Of a stretch of DNA of 19,316 nucleotides, positions 13,901 to 19,316 are shown in pieces. Numbering within the stretch: the stretch's first letter is position 1; the number at the start of each line of letters is the position of its first letter. The notes under the pieces are model-generated. The model saw only the letters and a program-made list of their open reading frames with translations, was not told the DNA's origin and did not search any database. This DNA comes from Bog-950 sp964493695. GTDB lineage: Bacteria; Bacteroidota; Bacteroidia; Chitinophagales; LD1. Both the position numbers and the translations under genes were made by a program. Location of the stretch: NCBI GenBank assembly GCA_964493695.1, contig CAZBPG010000073.1, forward strand, positions 1 through 19,316, written 5' to 3'.

Positions 13901-16019
13901 TCAGGTAACTAACCCGAACGGTGCACATGGTTTACAGGCAGTAACCAGCGGTGGCGGGCCTACTTATTTCTACTACTGGAGCACAGGTGCCACAACCAGC
14001 ACCATTTATCCAACCACAGCAGGAGTTTATTGTGTTACCGCTTATGACAATAACCAGTGTACTGCTACTGCCTGCGATACCATTACCAATAACACCGGTA
14101 TCTGTAACGCCTTGTTTTCTTATGCTTATGTAAACTGCAACACCATCCAGTTTACTAATGCGTCCACCGGTTCATTTACTAACCATTACTGGAACTTTGG
14201 TGACGGTACTTCTTCATCAAGTGCTAATCCGGTTCATACTTTCCCTGTGGGAACGTGGACAGTGCAACTGACTGTTTATTCAAATGTTACCAACTGCCAG
14301 GCCAGCTATTATGCGGTTATTCATGTTCAGCCATGTGGCATAAACGATACCATTTGCGGGGTTGTGTTTAACGACATAAACGGAAACGGAGTTCAGGATT
14401 CAGGAGAACAGGGATTCAGTGGCGGAACAGTTTACGCCAGCAATTCCTACTCAGCAACAGTTGGCGCCAATGGTCATTACACCTTGATACTTCCTGCCGG
14501 AACGTATACACTTTACTACTGTGCGCCATCCGGTTATTCGTTTACCATACCGGTGGGAACACAAAACCCTAACGGTGGAACTTTGAGCAATTGTGCTTCG
14601 TACAACGTAACCACCAGCGGTGGCAGCCATTGCGGTTACGATTTCGGATTACAAAACAACAGTGTAACTATTTGTGGTACTGTTTATAACGATGCCAACA
14701 ATAATCATCAGCAGGAAAACTCAGAAAATGGCATTGCAAATGTGCATGTAATTATCACATCCAGCAACGGAACTATTCACCATGCTTACACCGACCAGAA
14801 CGGTCACTATTGCGTAACAGTTCCTGCAGGTGTTTATGTAATTACTATTACCTCTACCATTGGCGGCACCGTTACTCCGCAGTCAATTACGCTGACTACC
14901 ACTAACGGAACCAGTTACTACCATAACGATTTCGGAGTTTATGTGCAGCCGGGAGCTTGTAACCTTTCGATTGATATTACTCCGCACACTACCGTTACAC
15001 CCGGTTTCCCTGCATGGTATAGTATAGAGGTATGCAACATCGGAGCCAGCATCTCTACCGGTACGGTTAATCTGTTCTTTGATCCGGCTTTAGTATTCAA
15101 TTATGCTTCACCGGCACAAACTTCGGTAAACAACTCAACGCATACTGTTAGCTGGGCATTAAACAACCTGATGCCGGGCAGCTGCGAATACTACTGGGTG
15201 GATTTTGATGCGCTTACTACTACTGCCATCGGCCAGCATGTGTTTATGTTAGCCAACGTAACTACTACCGGTTGCCAGGAAGTTGATTTCAGCAATAACG
15301 TTGATACCGTTCATCAGGAAGCTACCGGAAGCTGGGATCCTAACAACAAGTTAGTACTGCCAACCGGTGAAGAAGCAGAAGGAAAAATTAAAGGTGATGA
15401 AGAACTGACTTACACCGTTAACTTCCAGAACACCGGTAATGCTCCTGCTGTGAATGTTGTATTGCGCGACCTGATAGATGATGATTTGGATCTGGAAACT
15501 TTCCGTATGATAGGTGCGAGCCATCCTTACACTATGCAGTTTGCCGGAAGAGAAGCCATCTGGAAATTCAGCTCTATCATGCTGCCGGACAGCAACACCA
15601 ACGAACCTGCCAGCCACGGCCATGTAACCTTCGGCATTAAACCGAATGCAGGACTGGCACAGGGAACCCAGTTGACGAATACGGCTGATATCTATTTCGA
15701 TTACAACGCGGCTGTTGCTACTAACACTACGCTGAATACGATTGACTATACGCTTTCTGTAACCGAACTCGAAACCGGCAAGGCCACCATTACGCTGATG
15801 CCAAATCCGTTCAAAGATTTCACTACTATTAAAATTGACGGTGAAAATTCTTCTTACGAGTTGAGAGTATTCGATATGCTTGGTCAGTTGGTTCGCAGAG
15901 AAATGGCTACCAACAACACCTTCAGCATTCAAAGAGAAACGCTTGCTGCGGGAGTATACATGTATGAGGTAGTCAAAAGCAACAAAGTAATAGGTAAGGG
16001 AAAAATGATAGCCGAGTAA
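10950..16019 (+). CDS. giant cysteine-rich PKD / SdrD_B-like T9SS surface protein
   Basis: The 1689-residue protein begins at ATG 10950 with a classical signal peptide (MSKTLKTLSLVLMF, cleavage after SNAQ, residue ~24). An in-frame ATG at 10905 adds 15 charged residues and is a real alternative. Residues ~25-1125 are a chain of Ig-like and PKD modules of 70-90 residues, most opening with a Cys and many ending with FCDSAC or CADTSC; true PKD domains carry YWDFGDG or HWTFGDG. Residues ~1131-1335 are two SdrD_B/Cna-B-like domains (CGVVFNDINGNG and CGTVYNDANNNH). Residues ~1336-1605 are a late beta region containing SWDPNNK, a motif common before T9SS tails in this phylum. Residues ~1616-1689 are a type A sorting domain (LMPNPFKDF, VFDMLGQLV, GVYMYEV). 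It is probably surface-attached, for adhesion or gliding. It has its own promoter and terminator and appears intact. Confidence 0.9.
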   Translation: MSKTLKTLSLVLMFACCALTSNAQLVNCGVNAYWGYTINPNNVHVFTDSSTVTPGTAWQITSHYWDFGDGTPWSNQTNPTHHYTSPGNYTVCEYVFGTFTNGGTTINCTDTFCHVVSNCNGMVQAAISANVQGSTVVFTGTGTSNYPPLTFSWTFPGGTPSSSTTATTTVIYPSAGVQQACLTVTDANGCTATTCYNVTITNSLCGNLHAAFSATNTGAGLVQLQSTSTSVPNGSWYQWWMDGTALSPASAGLNVFTVQNVSNGPHIFCLYIYSAQNSQFLCDSACQTVIVNNSTPCGSIQASFTGQSSSNVVALSSTSTGTGSGTLYQWWMDGQAVTNPNPNTSYTLSNVSTGNHVFCLYVYSDANTFCDSACHTVYVNNQQPCGGAQANFIYTLNGNSLSLNAGNNYPTGTNFQWWLDGVATGIAPTYMQYSYSGLSYGTHNVCLYIYTPNSSSFCDSMCVTVNVTSCGVSAAFQSAGTGNNRYFYQVSNPQGVHSYWTFGDGTNTSDTSSVVHHTYPSNPVTTTYTVCHYVYMPGINCVDSVCQYVVIPGTGSNCGTASFTSAQTSGHLVLTSTSTGVGLSTQFVWYIWSANGTLAQTGTGSPFTSSALANGTYQVCLYLYSSNQAFCDSACQTITVINSNACVGLSAQWTQTYNANNSVTFASANNMAGATYHWDFGDGQTSTLANPTHGYANPGLYNVCLIVNVPGTTCADTSCHNIQANAVNNCTATVTIAIASNSNGSYTLTASYTGSTVASYLWSNGATTPSITVTAPNVYCVTVTSTNGCTATSCQTVTGNCGTASFTASVVNSAIHANSTSTGTSVTTHYYWNVWGSNNNLIQTQSGVSPNFISQTLPAGTYLVCLYLYGNNTTTFCDSACMNITVVNANPCAGLSAAWTQTYLSGGGVQFTSVTNTNTVAHHWTFGDGTTSTLPNPVHHYTAAGLYNVCHIVNLPGSICADTSCHSIQANASTPCNGFNVHISQVTNPNGAHGLQAVTSGGGPTYFYYWSTGATTSTIYPTTAGVYCVTAYDNNQCTATACDTITNNTGICNALFSYAYVNCNTIQFTNASTGSFTNHYWNFGDGTSSSSANPVHTFPVGTWTVQLTVYSNVTNCQASYYAVIHVQPCGINDTICGVVFNDINGNGVQDSGEQGFSGGTVYASNSYSATVGANGHYTLILPAGTYTLYYCAPSGYSFTIPVGTQNPNGGTLSNCASYNVTTSGGSHCGYDFGLQNNSVTICGTVYNDANNNHQQENSENGIANVHVIITSSNGTIHHAYTDQNGHYCVTVPAGVYVITITSTIGGTVTPQSITLTTTNGTSYYHNDFGVYVQPGACNLSIDITPHTTVTPGFPAWYSIEVCNIGASISTGTVNLFFDPALVFNYASPAQTSVNNSTHTVSWALNNLMPGSCEYYWVDFDALTTTAIGQHVFMLANVTTTGCQEVDFSNNVDTVHQEATGSWDPNNKLVLPTGEEAEGKIKGDEELTYTVNFQNTGNAPAVNVVLRDLIDDDLDLETFRMIGASHPYTMQFAGREAIWKFSSIMLPDSNTNEPASHGHVTFGIKPNAGLAQGTQLTNTADIYFDYNAAVATNTTLNTIDYTLSVTELETGKATITLMPNPFKDFTTIKIDGENSSYELRVFDMLGQLVRREMATNNTFSIQRETLAAGVYMYEVVKSNKVIGKGKMIAE
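12621..14101 (+). repeat. Intragenic tandem duplication of a ~243-250-residue block
   Basis: A three-domain block (CGTASFT Ig-like module, CxGLSAxWTQTY PKD module, then a YLWSNGATT / YYWSTGATT module) occurs at about 12621-13349 and again at about 13350-14101. The first spacing is 729 nt, exactly 243 codons. Motif order and the Cys positions are kept, while the DNA has diverged at many positions. Confidence 0.75.
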
Positions 16020-16046
16020 AACCCTTGATTTTAAACGCCCTGTATA

Positions 16047-16078
16047 CCCCGTCTCCGATTTGTGAGGCGGGGTTTTTT
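16047..16078 (+). terminator. Rho-independent terminator of the giant PKD gene
   Basis: CCCCGTCTC (16047-16055) pairs with GAGGCGGGG (16064-16072), including one T-G wobble, across an 8-nt loop and is followed directly by six T. It lies 28 nt after the stop codon. Confidence 0.9.
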
Positions 16079-16134
16079 ATTTTTCAATTTCTATTACATT
16101 CACCCCCGCAAATAAATAAAGGTCACGGCAAAGT

Positions 16135-16166
16135 TATGACCAGTTGAATTGTCATAGAATTGTCAT
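16135..16166. promoter_or_regulatory. Operator-like direct and inverted repeats upstream of the metalloprotease
   Basis: GAATTGTCAT occurs twice, at 16146-16155 and 16157-16166, an 11-bp period placing both copies on one face of the helix. The GTCATA in the first copy is also the inverted partner of TATGAC at 16135-16140 (10-nt spacer). It lies 76-107 nt before the ATG at 16242, just upstream of the inferred promoter, where an activator could bind. The regulator is unknown. Confidence 0.4.
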
Positions 16167-16204
16167 TTTTTTAACTTAATGCTGATAATATAAAAATCTG
16201 AACT

Positions 16205-16212
16205 TATTTTCG
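16205..16212 (+). promoter_or_regulatory. Candidate -7 element (TATTTTCG) for the metalloprotease gene
   Basis: TATTTTCG is one base from TAnnTTTG and ends 29 nt before the ATG at 16242. No TTTG at -33 was found, which would fit dependence on an activator bound at the repeats upstream. Confidence 0.35.
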
Positions 16213-16241
16213 ATTCAGATTTAAAAACCAAAAAGTAACGT

Positions 16242-18344
16242 ATGAAAACCTATCTTTTTACACTAACCATTTTATTGTCCATTTCGCTTGCCGGTTCAGC
16301 ACAAAACGCAGTACTCTGCGGTGCCGATGCTGCACGCAAACAACAGTTGCTGGAACATCCTGAAGTGCTGAATGACGAAGCCGAACTGGAAGCCTTCACC
16401 AAAGATTTTGTAGCTAACTACAGTCACTTCAATGTCAACCGTTCGGGAAACATTGTTCTCCCTATTGTGTTTCACATTATCCACCAGGGCGGACCTGAAA
16501 ACATTTCAGATGCACGGGTGATAGACCAGGTAAAAACACTGAATGAAGATTATAACAAAAAAAATCCGGATACTGCTTCCGTAATTTCTGCTTTCAAACC
16601 CATTATAGGAGACATAGGCATAGAATTTCGTTTGCCTTGTATTGACCCTAATGGCAATCCTACCAACGGTATTGAGCGTATTAATTCCTGTCAGACCTAT
16701 GTAGGTAACGATTATTCGAAACTGCATAACTGGCCGCGCGACAAATACATCAACGTATGGGTGGTGGGTTCTATGCGTGACGGTGTAGCCGGATATGCTT
16801 ACTATCCCGGTTCGGTTCAGGCACTTTATAACACACCGGCACAGGACGGTATTATTATTCTCGCGAACTACATAGGCGGGCATGATGGCCCTAACTATGG
16901 TTTATATCGTGCCCTAACACACGAAATAGGTCACTTTTTAAACCTGAAACATCCCTGGGGTGATAATAATGAACCGGGCGTATCGTGCGGAGATGATGAT
17001 GTACAGGACACCCCTGAAACCCGCGGCTCTACCAGTTGCAATTTAAATTTAAACTACTGTAATCCTGGCGTTGTTGAAAACGTTCAGAATTTCATGGACT
17101 ATTCTTATTGCTCAAGAATGTTTAGTGAGGGACAAAAACTAAGAATGCTGGCGGCACTTAATTCAAATAAATCTGACAGAAATAATCTTTGGAGCGCTTC
17201 TAATCTTGCTGCTACAGGTACAGACGGAAACCCCTGCGCCCCAAGCAAAGCTATTGCAGATATCGCCACAACTAAAAGATATGTTTGTTTAGGGACTAAC
17301 ATTACCCTTTTAGATGCTTCTTATAACGGAGAAGTAACTGATTACTATTGGGAGTTTCCGAATGCAGCGCCTGCTACATCGGCAGACAAAAATCCTGTAG
17401 TTCAGTTTCTGACCACCGGATGGCAGCCGATTAAGTTGACCATCAGCGGTCCGCTCGGCACCAGCACGAAAGAGAACAACATGTTGGTTTATGTAGGTAA
17501 CGATCTGGCTTCTTACATTGCTCCGTTTACACAGGACTTTGAAAGTAATGATGCACTTACCAACGGTGAGTGGCTGACCGTAAATTACGACCAGAACATT
17601 ACCGAGATTAAGCAGGTGGGTTACGGTTCGCATACCGGCAGCAAAGTGGCGATGTTGAACAACTACTACGCACAGGCTGACCGCGATATTGATGAAATAG
17701 TTTCTCCGGGCTTTGATATGTCAAGTTTAAGCACTGCTCAACTATCCCTTTCGTTTTATCAGTCATGGGCAACTTCTACTACCAGTTGGGGTAATGCACC
17801 GGACTCTATTGAAGTGCAGGGCTCGGTAAACTGCGGCAGCACATGGACTACTATTTATAAAGAAGGTGAAATGGATGTATTGAACGCAGGTGCCGTAACC
17901 GGTTTCTTTGTTCCTACACAGGCATCGGCTTACTGGAAATATGTAAAGGTTAACCTTCCGGCTGCTACCTGGAAAAAACCAAACGTGCGCTTTAAGTTTA
18001 AAGTGTATGGCTCTACACGCGGTAATAACTTCTACATTGACGATATTAATATCGGCCAGTCGGCTACCGGTATTGAAGATATAAGCGTGGTAAACTCGGT
18101 AAACATCTTCCCTAACCCTACTGAGGGCAGCACTACCGTTAGCTTATCTATGGCTGTTGCCGGAAAGGTGAGCGTAAACGTGCTTGACATGGCCGGAAAA
18201 GAAGTGGCAAGAGTATTTGAAGGAAACCTGAATGATGGTATTACCCAGTTACCGGTTAACTCTTCTTTACTGGCTGCGGGTGTTTACATAGTTAATGTAA
18301 AAGCAGGCGAATCGGTAGTTCAGAAAAAATTGGTGATTAACTAA
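16242..18344 (+). CDS. secreted M43-type (cytophagalysin/pappalysin-like) zinc metalloprotease with T9SS sorting domain
   Basis: The 700-residue precursor has a signal peptide (MKTYLFTLTILLSISLAGSA, cleavage near residue 21), a propeptide-like stretch to ~70, and a metalloprotease domain at ~70-310. The zinc site is HEIGHFLNLKH, with ligands His227, His231 and His237 and catalytic Glu228; a Met-turn follows in QNFMDYSYC (Met285). This is the extended metzincin motif of family M43, with Asn in place of the common Gly, a variant I recall in Bacteroidota members. Residues ~335-418 are PKD-like, ~425-605 a jelly-roll adhesion domain beginning PFTQDFES and ending NNFYIDDINIG, and 620-700 a T9SS type A sorting domain (IFPNPTEGS, VLDMAGKEV, GVYIVNV). 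The inferred role is extracellular protein degradation. It is monocistronic, between two terminators, with an operator-like repeat upstream. Confidence 0.93.
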   Translation: MKTYLFTLTILLSISLAGSAQNAVLCGADAARKQQLLEHPEVLNDEAELEAFTKDFVANYSHFNVNRSGNIVLPIVFHIIHQGGPENISDARVIDQVKTLNEDYNKKNPDTASVISAFKPIIGDIGIEFRLPCIDPNGNPTNGIERINSCQTYVGNDYSKLHNWPRDKYINVWVVGSMRDGVAGYAYYPGSVQALYNTPAQDGIIILANYIGGHDGPNYGLYRALTHEIGHFLNLKHPWGDNNEPGVSCGDDDVQDTPETRGSTSCNLNLNYCNPGVVENVQNFMDYSYCSRMFSEGQKLRMLAALNSNKSDRNNLWSASNLAATGTDGNPCAPSKAIADIATTKRYVCLGTNITLLDASYNGEVTDYYWEFPNAAPATSADKNPVVQFLTTGWQPIKLTISGPLGTSTKENNMLVYVGNDLASYIAPFTQDFESNDALTNGEWLTVNYDQNITEIKQVGYGSHTGSKVAMLNNYYAQADRDIDEIVSPGFDMSSLSTAQLSLSFYQSWATSTTSWGNAPDSIEVQGSVNCGSTWTTIYKEGEMDVLNAGAVTGFFVPTQASAYWKYVKVNLPAATWKKPNVRFKFKVYGSTRGNNFYIDDINIGQSATGIEDISVVNSVNIFPNPTEGSTTVSLSMAVAGKVSVNVLDMAGKEVARVFEGNLNDGITQLPVNSSLLAAGVYIVNVKAGESVVQKKLVIN

Positions 18345-18370
18345 AATTATTCCTTCATTTTAGTTTTTAT

Positions 18371-18407
18371 GCGACCGGATTGAATTATCCGGTCGCATAT
18401 TTTTTTT
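18371..18407 (+). terminator. Rho-independent terminator after the metalloprotease gene
   Basis: GCGACCGGAT (18371-18380) and ATCCGGTCGC (18387-18396) form a perfect 10-bp stem with a 6-nt loop, followed by ATA and eight T. It starts 27 nt after the stop codon. Confidence 0.93.
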
Positions 18408-18485
18408 AACAGGGTTGTGAAAGTTTTTACCGGTCGGTTAAACTTAAAGCAACATATTTGTAACGTTGTATTAATACAAGTATTA

Positions 18486-19172
18486 ATGGTAAGCGACCTG
18501 ATAGAAAAAGAAAAGCGGATTTCAGCCGACCGGAAACGGACAAACATACTGCGTGTGCCCGAACAGGCAGCTATTTCCTTTTTATGCCGTTATATGCCCT
18601 CGTTTATTTCTCCCGATATGCTTACCGCTATTTCGCTGTTGGCCAGCATTATTATTTTCTATGGGTTTTGGCTGGCTAAAGGCAATCCGTATTTTTTCGC
18701 GGTTTCTATTTTCGGTTTTGCCCTGCAATGGTTTGGCGATTCGTTGGACGGCCGCATAGCCTACTACCGCAATATACCGCGCAAGTGGTATGGCTTTGCT
18801 CTTGATATGTGTATGGACTGGGTATCGACCGCGCTGATGGGCATGGGCTTTTATTTTTATCTGCCCGATGAATACAAATTTGTTGCCTTCCTGTTTATTG
18901 CCTGCTATGCCTGGATTATGATTCTTACATTAATGAAATACAAGATAACCGGCAGCTACAATATTGATTCCGGTTTGCTGGGGCCTACCGAAATGCGCAT
19001 TGGTATTTGCGCGGTGCTTTTTGCTTCTATGTTCTACCCCGGTATTATCGTGTATTTTGCCTGCGGCTTAATCGGCATAGTAGTTATTATTGATTTTATA
19101 GAATTCAAGAATGTGCTGAAACTGGGCGACCAGCGCGACAAAGAGGAAAATGCAAAAAAAGTCTGCCCATAA
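18486..19172 (+). CDS. CDP-alcohol phosphatidyltransferase family membrane protein
   Basis: The 228-residue integral membrane enzyme is taken from ATG 18486. A GTG at 18417 would add 23 residues but lies only ten bases past the preceding terminator T-run and before a possible -7 element (CATATTTG, 18453-18460). The family signature is visible as D85-x2-D88-G89-x2-A92-x-G103-x3-D107-x3-D111, where the four aspartates bind metal and the CDP group. The usual Arg after the Ala is Tyr93 here, and the gap to G103 is one residue longer than the commonest form. About five or six hydrophobic helices follow, with a GLLGPTEMR motif in the second half. It should transfer a phosphatidyl or phospho-alcohol group from a CDP-activated donor to an alcohol in the inner membrane; the substrates cannot be read from sequence. 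Its last 23 nt overlap a GtrA-family gene, implying a coupled operon. Confidence 0.88.
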   Translation: MVSDLIEKEKRISADRKRTNILRVPEQAAISFLCRYMPSFISPDMLTAISLLASIIIFYGFWLAKGNPYFFAVSIFGFALQWFGDSLDGRIAYYRNIPRKWYGFALDMCMDWVSTALMGMGFYFYLPDEYKFVAFLFIACYAWIMILTLMKYKITGSYNIDSGLLGPTEMRIGICAVLFASMFYPGIIVYFACGLIGIVVIIDFIEFKNVLKLGDQRDKEENAKKVCP

Positions 19173-19316
19173 CCCGCCACCGGTAAACACTCTCCGTCAC
19201 ACCCTTTACACTTTTGGCAAAGCACAGGCTTCGGCTTTTGCGGGCGGTATGTTCGATTATGCGCTGATGATAATGCTGACGGAATATGGAGGTTTGCATT
19301 ACACCCGGTCTATTAT
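19150..19316 (+). CDS. GtrA-family membrane protein, N-terminal part (runs off window)
   Basis: ATG 19150 lies inside the end of the phosphatidyltransferase gene, in the +1 frame, after AAAGAGGAAA (GAGG three bases from the ATG). The 55 visible codons contain FGKAQASAFAGG-MFDYALMIML-TEYGGLHYT, the first transmembrane hairpin of GtrA-like proteins, with the conserved small-residue turn, Asp and Tyr. GtrA-family proteins are small four-helix membrane proteins implicated in moving lipid-linked sugars or polyprenyl-phosphate sugars across the inner membrane. Overlap with the phosphatidyltransferase suggests that the pair works on the same lipid or lipid-linked sugar. The C-terminal half is outside the window. 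Confidence 0.75.
   Translation, partial: MQKKSAHNPPPVNTLRHTLYTFGKAQASAFAGGMFDYALMIMLTEYGGLHYTRSI

Noticed and set aside
11600..14100. DNA-level direct repeats as a mobile or diversity-generating element
   Set aside because: Repeats are in phase with protein domains; there is no reverse transcriptase, template repeat or mobile gene in the window.
15351..15932. 193-codon minus-strand ORF inside the giant gene
   Set aside because: It is antisense to the conserved SWDPNNK and T9SS regions, with no recognisable protein features.

Overview
The window looks like a moderate-GC Bacteroidota chromosome segment. Five of the nine recognisable genes encode secreted proteins. Four of those end in a type IX secretion system (T9SS) type A sorting domain, and the fifth runs off the left edge before its end. 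PKD, CARDB-like, beta-helix and SdrD_B-like modules recur. One promoter fits the Bacteroidota primary sigma factor exactly (TTTG, 20 nt, TAnnTTTG), and several other starts have near matches. No RNA genes, insertion sequences or CRISPR arrays were seen.

Layout: (1) Positions 1-4501, minus strand: the first ~1500 residues of a giant beta-helix/CARDB-like surface protein. It is split near its start by an apparent one-base loss in a homopolymer and is built from ~1.72-1.74 kb modules. (2) Positions 4716-5600, plus strand: a secreted enzyme of the endonuclease/exonuclease/phosphatase fold that most resembles bacterial neutral sphingomyelinases. (3) Positions 5601-6298, between convergent genes: a hierarchical tandem repeat of four 105-bp units without indels, each made of five 21-bp subunits. 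(4) Positions 6299-9224, minus strand: two T9SS cargo proteins separated by an 18-bp inverted repeat. (5) Positions 9312-10796, plus strand: a cytoplasmic, all-helical, TPR-like protein of unknown function. (6) Positions 10950-16019, plus strand: a giant cysteine-rich PKD/SdrD_B-like T9SS protein with its own promoter and terminator. (7) Positions 16242-18344, plus strand: an M43-type zinc metalloprotease with PKD and T9SS domains, ended by a strong terminator. (8) Positions 18486-19316, plus strand: a CDP-alcohol phosphatidyltransferase overlapping the start of a GtrA-family membrane protein that runs off the right edge.

Most genes appear to be independent transcription units of envelope or extracellular proteins. 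Only the last two clearly form an operon, probably for a membrane lipid or lipid-linked sugar. The least explained element is the 21/105-bp array at 5801-6220. Each subunit carries an A-tract and most carry a short dyad. One frame reads as a seven-residue repeat interrupted by stops, and a 58-codon ORF begins just upstream and reads into the array.
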